Below are positions 42,201-57,200 of a stretch of DNA of 64,000 nucleotides, piece after piece. The notes beneath the pieces are model-generated. The model had not been told where the DNA came from. It saw only the letters and a list, made by a program, of their open reading frames with translations, and did not search any database. Position 1 is the stretch's first letter, and every line of letters starts with the position of its first letter. The stretch comes from Sabellastarte sp. h YS-2021. Its lineage: Eukaryota > Annelida > Polychaeta > Sabellida > Sabellidae. Where the stretch lies: the NCBI GenBank assembly GCA_964017235.1, contig OZ024927.1:21347160-21411159 (forward strand). Reading direction: 5' to 3'. The position numbers and the translations under genes were made by a program.

Positions 42201-45200
42201 TCAAATCTTTCATTTATAACTTCTATGATTTATTTCAAGATGAAATCCTTTGTGACAGTTATAAGGAGACATAAATATATCACAAAAACTAAGTAAGCAT
42301 GAATTTAGCTGTAAAGAAATGCATTTTATAATGAGAGACATTATTTAAATATCTATTGATATAGAAAGCTGAACTGCAGTTTGATACTAAAATTTTGTTC
42401 AATTAGTTTAAGAAAGAAACCTCAAGCCTTTCAGATGACACTTTAGCTAAAATGTCTTTTTACATTGTGATATTGACCAAAACTGTTAAATATACTTTAT
42501 GTTTTAATTTTGTACTCATTATGATACATTAGACTCTGTGTAAGCACGAGTGTAAGTGGAGTACTATATGTAAAATCTATTTTTGATCTCCCAGCTTATT
42601 TTGCTGCTTCAGTTGTGAGACTTGATCTTATGTATCTAAAGTTTCTAAGCTGAAAGTAACAGGATTTGCAAAGCTAATTTACATGTTTTTCCATGCTGAA
42701 TTCTTGGTCAAGGTAAACCCCAAGATTCCTGACGTATTTACTTGAGCTAATGTTAGACTTACTGACTGTTATTGAGTTGACTAACATTTTATTTTGGTGG
42801 ATAGAATTACCAAATAGTATAAATTCAGTTTTATCTTGGTTCAGTTTTAACTTATTCATACTCATCCACTTACTAAAATCAGCAATACAATTTTTAAGTA
42901 ATATCTATAATAAATTATGTAGCAATAATATAACCATTATACAGAATTTTATATATTCAGAATTCAATACATATATATGTTAACATACTGATGATTTTCA
43001 GAACGGGTCTTGCACTTGAAAATGCATAAACAAACATGTTTTGAATGTATAGAAGTATTGTAACACTTCTTCCATGTCTTAGTGTTTTGAATGCATGGAC
43101 AGGTTAGGTAAAAAGACAAGATTACCCTAATATACAGGATTACTGTGTCATATCTTAAATAAAAATAGCCAGCCTCGGCAGGCAAGAACCGCAGCCTGCA
43201 GGTACTTTTAAATGGCCAACAACATTGAGATTTGGGAAAATCTCAGGAACAACTTCTTTTGTAAGAAATATAGAAAAGCCACAAGATGTTCTACAAAAGA
43301 TTCACAGGCCATGATTTCTTACAAGTAGTTTTCATATCATGAAACCAAAGAAACAATTATAGGGGAGATATAAGGCCTTTTTGATGTGATAACCCTCGTA
43401 TTGTCATTGAACATATGATATGGTGGCCATTTTGTTTCCAAAACAAGGACACAATTAATCTCAGGCAAGCTTTCCTATCCATTTGCATTTTCTGCAAATT
43501 TGATGAAGCTAGCTGCAATTGTTTAGGTTAGAGAAAACATTAAACACTTTAGAACAAACTTTAAGACCCGGAAATTTTAAAAGTGTTGCCATGGCAACAG
43601 TTGCCACTGAACCCCCCCCAAACCTAATCAGCTGTCAATCCTCTTGGGGTAAACATAATTATCCTGACAATTTGGTGAAAATCCAAGCATGGGATTAGGC
43701 TATGGAAAACCCACAAAGTTTAAGACCTGAAAATCTTAAAATTGTTGCCATGGCAACAGATATTACTGGACACTACCAAAACCTAATCAGCTCTAGATCC
43801 TCTTAATATAAACATACCTTGAAAATTTGGTGGAAATCCGTACAGGGGTTTAATCTGCGGAATACCGACAAACTTTAAGACTTGAAAATCTTAAAAGTGT
43901 TGCCATGGCAACAGTTGTTACCGGATACCCCCCAAAACCTAATCAGCTCTCGATCCTCTTGGGGTAAACATCCCCTGAAAAATCTGTGCAGGGGTATAGG
44001 CTGTGGAACACCCACAAGCTTTATGCCCACTGTGGCCGCCGCCTGGACGGCACAGGGGACGACTATAACCCGAGCCTTTATGGGCTGGGGTTAAAAACAA
44101 AAAGCAAATGGTTGGATTCCATGAATTGAGTGAATTTTTGTATGAGATTTTTGTAGCATCACCTATTATCGCCCACCAGCAAGAGTACCATGCAGGTATC
44201 CGTCCTTCAAAATCACTACCCTGGTGACTTGGTCCCAGAAAAATTGGTGTTACTGTATTGAAAACACTAGATTAAGTATAAATGGAACTTAGGCATAATT
44301 AGTAAAACTGAATCCTGTGGATATTAGAGACTCTAGTTGTTCAAAGTCAACTGTATGTAGTGGATGTTAGCCAATATAACTAGAACCAAATCCTGAATAT
44401 TTTATATAAGTTTTTATCCAATCAAGTTAGTTGGTACAACAAATCAAATCATTTCACATTACCTTATACTGTATTGTTTTTGGGGTGAACAACACAAATC
44501 ACATAAAAACTACAGGAACCTTTTTTCAGGCAGCAAAAAACCTACCTTTCTTTACCACAGACTTGGACAATGTCACTTTTGGTCCGAGCTGAGCACCAAC
44601 AGTATTTTCTCTCACATACAGCACCTCACAATTCTTCACAAAGTTCTGCAGTTTAGAATTCACGACACTTTCCAAATCGTGCTGTGAGAGAGATCTTGAG
44701 AACATTGATTCCCGACTGTTCATTCCTACGCACGGTCGAAACACTTTGAGGGGTTTGAAATGCAGGTCCATCTGATGTAGTGCTGTGTTTACAGCAGATA
44801 TACTGCAGCTACAGCAAATAGCTACTCGTCTAGTCACAACCTGGAAATGTGAGCCAAATATACTATTTAGACAAATTTAAACTTCTAGTCTGTAGAGTGA
44901 TTTAAGTTCATTACCAGATTTTTTTATGTAAAGAGTTTACAGTATTTTTCTTGCTCAGTTTTTTGCGCAACGTTTTTCTGTTTTTCATTTTGTCTGTTTG
45001 TTTCTGTGTAATGTTTTAAATTTTTTTTGTTGTTCTTTGTGTATGAGAAACAAAAAAAAAATGAAAACTAAATGACAAATACAAATAACTGAAGTTGCAT
45101 TATGAGTGTGAAATAATGTAAAACTGGACTCTCAATTAAATGAATGAATTATTTCTTGCTAAGTGGTTAGCTCCTATACATTACTTCTTTTCACCTTTAT

Positions 45201-48200
45201 TTGATCTGATTTAGGCATGTTATACTTGAGGTTGCATCATTCTAAGATAGAGGACTGCATGCCTCAAAGAGACAACATCAATACATCTTACTGCAACTTA
45301 CTTTCAACAGTTCAAAATGCTTCTCTAGTTGGAGGGTACTTGTCAGCACTGGAGCAAACTCAATGAGCTTCACGGCCAAATCACTGAGAATCCTATGCTC
45401 GTTATTTTGTTGTACTGCATCAGCTGTATATCGTTTACTGACCATGTCCAACAGAGGCAACACGCCATCCACAAAGTAATACAAGTTTGACTTATCCAGT
45501 TCTTCAGAGGTCACTGCTACAAAATCATCCTCGACCTTCTCCAAGCTCAACCGACCATGGCCCGATACACTGAAGTTGATGTAGTCCATTAGTGAACCTG
45601 CTAAATGGATGCATTGTTGAAGGAAGTCCCAAAGCCCTTTGAGTCGCATGGTGTAGCTTATCTGTCCAGGGATTTGAGATTTGAGCGCAATAAGGGTGAA
45701 GTATTTCAGATAAGGTCTCTTGAGGTTATTTGGTACAGAGTCATTGGTCATCACACCCAACACTTCTGAAGGAGTCAGGAGGTTTTGACAGAATGACTGT
45801 ACTGGACCCTTGGTATTCTGAAAATTTGTAAAAACAGTCCCCAAAATATGAAAGGCAGTTAATAGGTTATAGTCAAAACCTCCAAAACAATGCTCTGGGG
45901 AGAACAACTGTATCACAAGCTTAGGGTTATGCAAATTAACATTAATCTAATCTTAGCATTAAAGTCAGTAACTTGACAAATGACCCCAAAACACAAAACC
46001 TGAACCAGAATTTTGAGACCCAACAATTGAGAACAAAATTACAGCCAGCCTATAATTAACACAAAATGTAAAACAAGAGCACTCAGAGAGTGCAAACCTG
46101 CACACAGGCATGTAATAATAATAAGTCAATGAGCAAATCCAGAAAATTTTGTTCTTGGTATCTAGATGGTGAATGGGATCACTCTCACAATTTAATGGGA
46201 TCTCAGACAAAGACCCATCTTCTGATTTTTTTTCATGAAGTTCCAAACAGTAGTATTTGTGTACCGGTAATCCTGCCAACACAAAACAGACGAACAGATA
46301 CATGAACAAACCAACGGTCAAGATAATAATACCTGTAGCCCTGTAACAAAAGGATATTAAGTGGATGCTAAGTATTTTGAAGATTGCCACAAAATTTAAA
46401 GGTCAGATTCAAGCAAAAATAAGGCCATAACAAAAAGACTGTACTAGACCTTTGATATTTTGAAAGTTAACAAAATATTACAATTAAAAACATGCAAGAT
46501 GGTATCGGAATAGAAACAATATAGTACCAAGTCTGTAAATTAAATGAAAAAGCTAAACAACCAGCAGTGAGAAAGCTAATTCCTGCCTACGGGTAGTTTA
46601 AAAGTCAGTTTAGGGAGATGATTTATTTTGGGGAGTTCAGATGTACCTACCTTGGAGCAGATGACAATCAGGTTGAGTGTGTGTACCAAGTAGGCCCTCA
46701 TCTGGACTGTACTTTGGCCCATCATGATCTTCTCCCTTGCCTCTTTAGGGATGTCAAAAATAAAGGTGAACTCTGGGTACTTCTCGGTGCCGATTTTCAT
46801 CACCAGGTCCTGGTTACGTTTTATGTATCCATCGCCTTGTTTGACAACAATCAGATGTTGTAAAACCTGTAATGAATAAAATATAAACAGGAATTCTGTT
46901 TCACACCTTTTTCATTAGAAATGCAACTTCCAAATGGCACTAATATGTCAAGGGTGCCATTTCATAAATTATTTTTGTGGCAATTTTCATTAAAAACTTC
47001 TGGTTGTGTTTGATATAGCTACAAAGATAAAATTACGAGACATTTTATTATGACTAGCACAGTTCAATCAGTTATTTTTAGCCAAATTAATTTAAAGCAA
47101 GGGTGACGTGGTTAGCTTTCACCCAACCACAGAGTCGAATCTTAGGACAGCACTGGGTGTTGAAATCTGTAAACTCTGTATTATCGCCCGCATTTGGGAA
47201 CCCTTTTCAGATTTTTGTAGCGAGATGGGTATTTGTAGTGACGTGATGTGAAAGGTTTACAAATATAAAGGGTCTGTAGATGCGCAGTTTTACAAGGCTG
47301 GTTTAAGATGAAAACCACCAGCATATTTCCTGTCCACAGACTTGCCTCATTAATATTAAAGAGCGAATATGCGCAGTCACGGCAGTTCTTTGTGGGTTTT
47401 TCCTGACAATATACAAGGGTGGTTTAAGATGAAAACTACCAGCATATTTCCTGTCCACGGACTTGCCTCATTAATATTAATGAGCAAATATACGCAGTCA
47501 ATAACGCTGGTTTAAGATGAAAACTACCAGCATATTTCCTGTTCACGGACTCGCAGTTTGAAATTTGATTTTGAAATGAGAAGACATATTTCAATTTTGA
47601 AGCGTGGATATATAGTACTGTATATGGATATTTTACACATTCAAGCAAATTGTAAGTATTTAAATGAAATATTTATGTGTTGTTTCTATAATATTACGAA
47701 TTGTCACAATGAGCGAAAATAGGGAGCCGTAGATTATGCTGTATTTTACAGCTGTCTTGTGAAATTTTTCTGCCGTCCATTTTATAAAATATTGTCAGGA
47801 AATAAGATTACCGAACTGCTTTATTTTGTAAATATACTGTAAAGCAATTTGGAAGACAACTTCCTCCAAATAAGAAATGGATTGACAGAAAAATGAAACG
47901 TGATAACTTCTAGTACATGCAAAAGCGCCTTCGAGTGGTTGAATGTAGAACTACGGAGTTTGAAATATTTTCATTGTCTCTGCCATAGGTTTCCTCGATT
48001 TTGATTTTGATTGGCTGAAAGACAAATGTGTAGTACCACCGTGACGTCACTTCATTCATTAATTTCTTTGCGGTTTATTTGTTTGATAAATGGATAGATG
48101 CCCAGACAGCAATTTTACATTAACAGTGACTGCGTGGTAAACCCTGCAGACAAATAAATTAATTGGGGTTTCACCTCTAGAAACCAGCAGACGAAACCGT

Positions 48201-51200
48201 TAAAAAAGACTCCTTCGAGTAGGCCATCACAATAGCAAAAACAATAGTTTCGAGGACATACGGGTCCTTGGAGAAAGCCAGACGAAGTGCTAGACATGCT
48301 TTTTACTTCATAAAATATAACTTAATAAAGGCATTAAAAATCTTCAAAATGGCAGAGTGTATAATATACACCTGAATGTACAGATATGTGAAGAAATATT
48401 ATGCAGAATTTGGTATTTAGGGGTTTAAACGGCCAATTTAAAATCGTGGCCGCAACTCAGTACATAACTCGAATCAAAGATTCGACTAAAAACATCTAGG
48501 TCATGATATTAATATCAGTAACATATATATACAGTAGACTCTACATTATCCGAAATTCTAGGAAGACATTCTTTTAGTTTGGACAGCTCAGGTTCGGATA
48601 GCTAAGAGTGAGATGTTCAATGCATTTAGTGGTTTTGTCAATAGTTGATAATATATTGTCATTTTATTGCATGGAGGTGGGGGAGGAATTAACTAAATGC
48701 CTCATTTTGTAAATGGGGTAAATAAATGTAATGTATGTAATGGCCTTTCATGAATTCTAGTTAAATAAATATAAAGATGTCATTAAAATCACTTATTATC
48801 TCCCATCGGCCTCAGCAGACAATGAAACCAAAATATGGGAGACACCATAAAAATTCAGTTAAGCTGGACTTTCGGATAATTGGGATTCGGTTAAGCAAGC
48901 AATTACTATTTTGTTGTTGTACAATCACATATACTGGTGACACTAGAGCTGAAACGATTAGCAAAATTTGGTAGCCGGGTAGTCGCTTGCATTAACTGTC
49001 AACTAACCGATTAACTGTTTCTGACTTTTAGCATGTATGAGAAATACCGAAAATGTGTGTGTTCCTGATGTAAACGAACAAAATGGCAGATCGCAAGATG
49101 CTGAAAAGCAAAGAATTCAGTAGATTATTGGGTAAATTGGCCAATAATGTAATATTTTGATATTTTAAAAATAAAATGCATATAAAATGCTTTAATTCGA
49201 TACGTTTTAAGGTCTTAACTCGAGATACTCATAGTTCCCACGATCGCGTAAAATCTGCTATGTGGTGATATACACAAGAAAACAATTAACCGATTTCATA
49301 ATATTGGCATTGACTAGAGCTTTGATAACCTACTAATCGATTAGTACGAATAATCGTTTCAGCTCTAGGTGACACACACCCAAAATATCGACTGTTTGTC
49401 AGTGTTTACCTGCACTAGATTTGGTGCGGATCCCTTGTACTGTATGATGAGCTGGAAGACTTTCTCCACTTGAACTGCCTCTACACCCCAACACACAGAG
49501 CTGTTGTTATGGAAAAGCTACAAAACATATTATATTGCATGAAATTACGGCATCATATGAAAATCAAGCAATATAAATAATGTTAATATACTTTAATATA
49601 ATATTATACTAAGGAAATTCCTACCTCTTTCAGAACTTCTGCCAGGTCTTTGATTGCATACTTGACACGCAGTAGCACGTTAATGCTCTCAAACAGGAAG
49701 TCTTTCACAGTATCATTGTCTTTGGCCATGGCATACAGTAGCAATAGTGTGTCTCTTATCAAAGTCTCATAGTCTATGTTTTGAGTCTGAAAGGATAATG
49801 CAAATATCAAAATATATAGCAGTATGTCATTTAAGAATACTCATAGTTTCTGCTCTCAGAGTTTATTGGAAAATGAAAGGGCTAATAATATATATATGAT
49901 ACTAACTTAAAATCCACACTCTATGGCTCACTGGTAACGTTACAATAAATATAAAAAATGAGTATCAACATGAAAAGATTTATTGGCATCCTACAACATA
50001 ATACTTAAGTTACAGTACCAGATTTCAGCAAATTAAAAAAAAGATAATATTTGAAAATATTATCGTTTCGTTTAAGATCACTGTCATGCAGCAGTTTTAT
50101 GATCATTTCTCCACAACCATTACTTAGATTTTGATGGATTGTATATGTATGACTAGTACATAATCAGACCTATCTAATAGTGTATAACTTGTCAATAGTA
50201 GAAACAGCTAACAGGCTTACCACAGACTTTTGATAACTGAATTCAAGGTCTTTTCAAGGATTTTCAAGGTCAACAACAACAATTCTCAAGGATACATTTT
50301 AAGGCACGGCTTCCTTTACCTCCCCTTCTAGCCGTCCATTCCTCCCATAAAATTCTTTATTGACACATGATTTTAAAATTTTATAAACTCATTACAACAA
50401 TGCTAATTACCAGATCTAATAATATTTTAACATAAACTTCGTTCGGATTAGACATTCTATAGCTAGAACAATGTACACTTTAATTTTCTCTTAGATCATA
50501 CTTGCTTTGCTGAGTTTGCCATAACCGTAACACTAGATTATGATGCAGAAGTCGGATAATAACAAATTCAAGGACTTTTCAAGGATTTTATTCAATTTTG
50601 GCCAAGTTCAAGGAATTTCAAGGCCTTGAAAATTAAGCAATTTCTTTCAAGGATTTTCAAGAATGTGGGAACCCTGAGCTAAATATTTCTAATTTTAAGA
50701 AATGCAACAGTTATTTCAATTCACTTGACTTGTGTTGTCCAGTGGGACAGATTTGATTGGACAGATTTGATACATACCCCCTTCTTTCCCTGTTCTTCCA
50801 TCTGTAGTATCTGCATCAGAAGTGGTAGTAAGCCGTGATTTACCAACACATTCTGAGCACAGTGGTTTGGCAGATGAGGATTATCACTACGCATACAGCA
50901 CCTGTAGAAAATGGGTACACGTTCAGGTTTCATTAACTCATTCCATGGTGGCCATCTTGTTTTTTTTTCAAAAAAGATTCAAGATCAAATCGTTACACAA
51001 TGGCCCAATACTGGGTAATTAAATATTTGCTGATGATATCTGCAATGGTTTATATAAACAGAAACAAACAAGGGACAAGGGAGATCGACAATGGGCAAAA
51101 TTCAGTGAAATAATATGGTTACCCCTTTCCGTATAATTATAGAGGATTCTGTAAAATTGGAACTTCCTCATTCACACGACCTGTTTCTAATTGTACCTGT

Positions 51201-54200
51201 CTCTCACTTGTATCACAACACCACTACATTTTCTGAAAGCTAATTTTTTTCTTAAAAACTAGTTCTACTTACTGTGTATGAATTTCAAACAATGATCTTT
51301 GTGTTATGCTTCTTGCAAAGTGAATCTACTAGTACAGTTATTAGGCCCTGTAAACATTTCTTTTGATAAGATACTTACTTGGTGAGCAATCGTAGTACTT
51401 GGGAGATGCTTTGAGCCTGATAAAAGTACACTTTTACAGAGGAGAGTCTGAAAAGCACCGGCATGTAGTTTTGTACATCTTCATGGATAGACAGGGATTG
51501 TTTAGTGAGCAAAACCTACAAAGAACACATAGTAAATATATTTTACTCCCCAGTTCCTCAGTTGTGAGTTTGCCTCCAAGCACCCCCAGTGTGTGCTTGG
51601 CAGCTAAATTATGGAAACTGTATTATGCCCACTTTCTAAAGTGTCCCTTGTCATAGTGACCAAATTTTTGCAAAAGTAGGGTATGGGCATTTATAACAAC
51701 GCAAAAAGTCTGACAAAAAATGATCTAAATTTGTCACTCGCATCTAGTATACACCAACAAAAATCCCTCTGCAATAAAATGTGAAATAACTGTTAAAATA
51801 AGAGAACATATGTTGAAGATGGATATAAAGTAATCAAATTTGACTGACTATTGGATTTTAATGGAGTTAACTTACCTAAGAATAACATATCAGCAATTAC
51901 TGAGAATAACGTGACATTATTGGGAGAGGGCGCTTACAAAAACATGGGTGATACTGGTATGACTTATCTTTCTGAATCGTAGCAACTGTAATCAGGTCAT
52001 AAGATTTTTGTTTTTGGTCACAAGTCTTTCTTTTTCATCCAAAGATTTTTATCATCACTTGATCCAAATCATATTTTATGACACTTTCCTTGCTCTGTTT
52101 CAACAGGAGTAATTGAAGTAAACTCTCAAGTTTTAAATCAAGGCATGCTTAGGACAAGTGTAAGAAACAGAACTTGGGTATTAAGTAGTGATGTCTATTT
52201 AATTAGAATATACTATTTAGCAGGTTCTTTTTGTTGAAATTTACAGTTATCTGGCATTTCTGGTCAAAAAGAAACATTTGTCTGGTCTCTTGAGATCTGA
52301 TGCAACAGGATTCAGTAGCACCAAAACAGTTCATAAGCTAATCATAAATACCAAAACATACATCAAACACAGAAGACATCAGCATAAAAATTTGTTGTCA
52401 TCCAATATCTATGCTAACTACTTATAATGAGAAAAGCATTTCAAAGGAAGTAATATGGATGAAACAATTCTAAGTAAGTCGGAAAAAATTGGACATAATT
52501 TCACAAAATAATATACTTATATCCACACAAAAAGGATGAATTCTTTTTATTACAGAAATACAGTGATTGTGGTTGTTGGATTACTTTATGTACGCCCAAT
52601 GATAGTATGTGTTCATCTCTACCTAGAACTATAAGGCTCTGAATAAAACAGACATTGTTTTACTGGTGAATTACCTGTGCATGTTTGGCCATACTCAGTA
52701 ACATGGAGTTAGCATTGCAATATTTGTGTAGTAATCTCATTGCCTTCCTGGTCATGTTGTCATCTTTATAACTTGCAAGATTCTGAAAAAAATTTATAAC
52801 AAAATTTACAGTCAATTTAAAAACAGTGAAGTACATATTTAACCACCTTGGTTCTCAATAAGTCGGGGTACATAACAATCTTCACCAAAAAAAACAGCTA
52901 CACAACTAATTCCTTCAAGTCACAAAAATAAAAAAATAATATTGATAGTTTATGGTCACCATGAAGTAGGTGTTTTTTTGTGGTCTCTACACCCACCTGC
53001 CAAATATCAATGATATCAACTGACCATTTTTAGAATTATTGGCCATAAAAGAAAATGAGACACACATGGACAAGCTGCATTTTATAATCTACTCTCTGGC
53101 CAACAAAGTAAAATCCCATAAAAGAATGTTCATAGATCTCCATTCTCTCATACTCGTAGCTAATTTGTGGGGTAATTGAAGGAAAATTGCCAGATATCTT
53201 CACCATGTCATATGGTATTCCAGGTATGATCTTGGTTTGTTGAGGCTAAATCTCAAAAAGTCAAACAATATTGTAGAAGTATGCAAATTTTTTCACCACA
53301 TTTTGCTGCCTCTTTTTGGCGAATTCCGGCAAATTTAAAACTGACTGTATGATTCTATATTTGCCAAAACTTTAGTAGCAGCCTCTCCAGTGTATGACCT
53401 GGGCATAAGAAACTGAATGTGATAACATTTTGCTGGCTACAACCAGTAAAACATAATTAAAGATTTAAGTTACTTAATTGTAGTTTTTAGAAACTACAAG
53501 CTTACCATCTGGGACTATAATTTAAGGTAAAATGATATCACAGAGGTCTTTACAATAGCAATAAATACCTAGCATTATCGCTCAGTATTTATTCCTAAAT
53601 TATTTAACAAAATCAGGAAATTTGTGTACTATATTTAATCCCATAGAAAAATCAACTGTGCATTCAAATTTTATTCGAAAAAAGATACATTACCACAAGA
53701 ATTGCAGTGAGGTTTTCATCAGGTAAGTATGGGTTCTCCTTGAATATTTCATCCACTGCTGCCTTAAGTGACTGTGTAGGTGACTGCCACCACCTAGTGG
53801 AAAAAAGTGGAACTAGCATAATAACTCTTAATGGTTTTAACAAAATATAACTTTAAACTTGTCATGAATTTAAAATTTATTTTTACAGTAATACACATAT
53901 TTTATGATGATACACATTCTTCCAAAATCTGAACCAGATATGCTATGCCCATCGCTAATATCGTAGAATTTTTATTAAATAAAAATCTGATATTTGCGCC
54001 CCAAATCCAAATTTCATATTAATCCTAGTATGATTAAATCTAGCCTTACCATGTCCTCTTGTTGTCCTGGTGAGTGTATAGGAAGTCTGCCAGTTGATGT
54101 CTGTCCTTCTGTCCATCCCGATCGCTCACTTCTATTTGTCTGAACAGACCCACAAACCTCTGAAAGAAAGATAGAAGTCTACATGATATAATGGTGATGT

Positions 54201-57200
54201 TGGAGCCCAACTTAGGAGTCAGCCAATCTTAAGATGGGCTATAGCCCAACTTAGGATCCTAAGTTGGGTAGCTAGAACACATCAGCCCAACTTAAGATAA
54301 TAAAATTCAAGACTAATTTTTACTCTGGGTACAATAAGAATTTTTTCTAGCATTATTATATAATTAATTATATAACATTATCATGAAAAAGATGACATTA
54401 TCACATTATTATGAAAAAGATGACATTATCATTGGTCTCCTTGACTGTCCCTTGTACAGAAGGATTTTTGTCTATAATTTTTTTTTATTTTGAAAAAATA
54501 TGCTAAATTTTATCAAAGCTCAATAGTGTTTAATTGCAGAAACTAGAATGAATTGTGTTTCCTGAGCCCTGAGAAGCATTACAATATTCCTTTGATGTTG
54601 ATTTGTTTGTCTGTATTAGGATGATTTCTTAATTGGATCTGTGGCTATTGTGTCAATATTCTATTGATGTTGATTTGTTTCACTTGGGGTGGGTGAAGTG
54701 CATTATAGGAAGACCTCAATCATAAAGTAAAACAAATCATGATCAAAGTAATATCAAAACACAAAGAGGCTTAATTCTATGAAACCTTTAAGGGGGACAA
54801 CCATTATGTGATTTTATGGGTGAAAAATTTAGCAAAGTTTTATAAACAGCACTTTATTTTCACAAAAAAATGTAAATTACCTTTTTTGAATTACACTAAT
54901 TATTATTAAAGTGTAATTTAATCAAATAAGTTAATCTTATGTATTCAGGTAAATAGCAGTAATTGCCCACTTAAGAACCTAAAGTGGACAAAATTTAGCA
55001 AAGTTTTATAAACAGCACTTTATTTTCACAAAAAATGTAAATTACCTTTTTTAAATTACACTAATTATTATTAAAATGTAATTTAATCAAATAAGTTAAT
55101 CTTATGTATTCAGGTAAATAGCAGTAATTGTCCACTTAAGAACCTTAAGCTTTTAAAAATTATTACGTTAATTGCTTCCCTTAAACATGTAAACATACCT
55201 TAAAAGAATCTTACAACAATACCTATTTAATCCTGTCAGCTAGTCACTCAAGCAAAAGTGAAACAAATCAAGTTCAAAAGTAATGCTGAGACAAAAGGTA
55301 AATATTAACACTAATCCAGTTAACAAGTCACACAAATAGTCAAACAAATCAACTTGAAAAGAGTCTTGAAACAATAGATGAATTACAACATAATCCAGTT
55401 GCCTAATCACTCCCCAGAAGTAAAACAATCAAGCTCAAAGGAGTGGTTTAACAATACACATCTTGTCAGTTAATGACCCTCTCATTGTCAAACATCTTTA
55501 CTGCCTTGGAATGATAAATGAATTCAGACTAAACCTATCAATGCATACTGAAGTAAATAAAAGGGATTAAAATATAGGTAAAATAATAATAATAATATTT
55601 CAGTTTGAGAATAAAAACTACCTGTGAAAATCATAAGTTGGGCTAATATCTGTAAGCAAATACTTAGGAAAGACAAGAAAAAAAAAAGAAACTTTAAGTA
55701 ACAATAGCAATTCACAATCATAAGGCTGTTTAATGAAAATTTTAGTACTTAAATAAACTGGTTGATTAAACAGTCCATGAAGTATGACATAATGTTTTGC
55801 TGATATATATCTGTCAATGCATCTTAAAATAAGCTATGGACATTCTATCTAAAAGGATAATATTAAATTTTAGATTTAAAAAACTTCTTGAATTTTATTA
55901 TCCTAAGTTGGGCTAATATGTTCTAGCCCATCTTAAGATGGGCTTAGCCCATCTTAAGATAGGCTACCCAACTTAGGATCCTAAGTTGGGCTATAGCCCA
56001 TCTTAAGATGGGCTGACTCCTAAGTTGGGCTCCAACAGTGATATCACAAGAAAACTCTTCTGATGACCCAAAAACCACTTAAATAAAGAACTAATGACAT
56101 TAAAGTGTTGCCTCATGATGAAATAAAACTCTTCTAATGACCCACAAATGCCTGTAGTAAAGATAGAAAATAATATGTATTTATACCAGTGCAGTAATGC
56201 AGTTTCCCTTTAGCTCACTGTGATACATCTGCTAGCTCACTGTGAAACATCTGCTTTGATTCTAATTCTAATGGCACTTTTACAGTGCTTAAGCTCTGTC
56301 AAAAGACAGACTCTAAGGCACATCACATCAAGAAACATTGTTCAATATTTATAAACCAGAGATATTGCAGGGGTCAGCAGCACGGAGAGAGCAGGAGAAG
56401 AATGGAAAATTAGGGTGGATATGTTTTTCGAAAAAGATAAAACTTCAGCCTTGACCTGAAGGAGGCAAGTGAATTTGCAGAGCAGACCTCATCAGCAAGG
56501 TCATTCCAAATCATAGGTGTGTCATATGCAAAACTGAGGCCAAAATGCTTTCGAGACTTGAAAACTGAAGCAAAGTGGGGGACCTCAAGAAAAATGCCAT
56601 CAGATTGACTTTGACGAGTGTTATATGCACTATGTATGGGTATCAGAAAGGGTTCAAAGTATTTGGAGTTACCCCTGTGTAGAAACTTATATACAAGCAT
56701 GGCAGTCTTAAAAATACAGCAGGACTTAATCGGCAACAAATTTAGTGCTTTTCTAACTGGAGTGATATGTGAATACTTGGTGGTGTTGGCCACTGAAATC
56801 TGGCAATATTGTTCTGAACACACTGAAATTTATGCAGATCCAGGGCAGAGAAACCTCTAAACAGAGAGTTACAGTAATCAAGACAACTTCTGACAAGAGC
56901 TTTGGCAGCCATAAGGGCAGCTTCATGTGTCAGATGTCCTCAGAGTCGCTTAAGATCCCTGACATGAGTAAAACAAGCCTTGCAGACCTTCATAACATGA
57001 CATGAGAATGAAAAATCTGAATCAAACCAGACACCAAGGTTCCTAACTGCATCAACTGGTGATATAAGATTGCTGAGTATATTGACTGGGAAGGAGTGAT
57101 CAAGTTTTTCACGTTGAGACTTTGAGCCAAACACAATGAATTCGGTCTTATCAGGATTTAGCTTTAACTTATTTGTAGAGAGCCATCTCTTAACATCATC

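Noticed and set aside
45965..46390. 141-codon hydrophobic open frame on the minus strand
   Set aside because: It crosses the dispersed repeat at 46074-46340 and intron between exons 11 and 12; no splice signals fit and no protein family is suggested.
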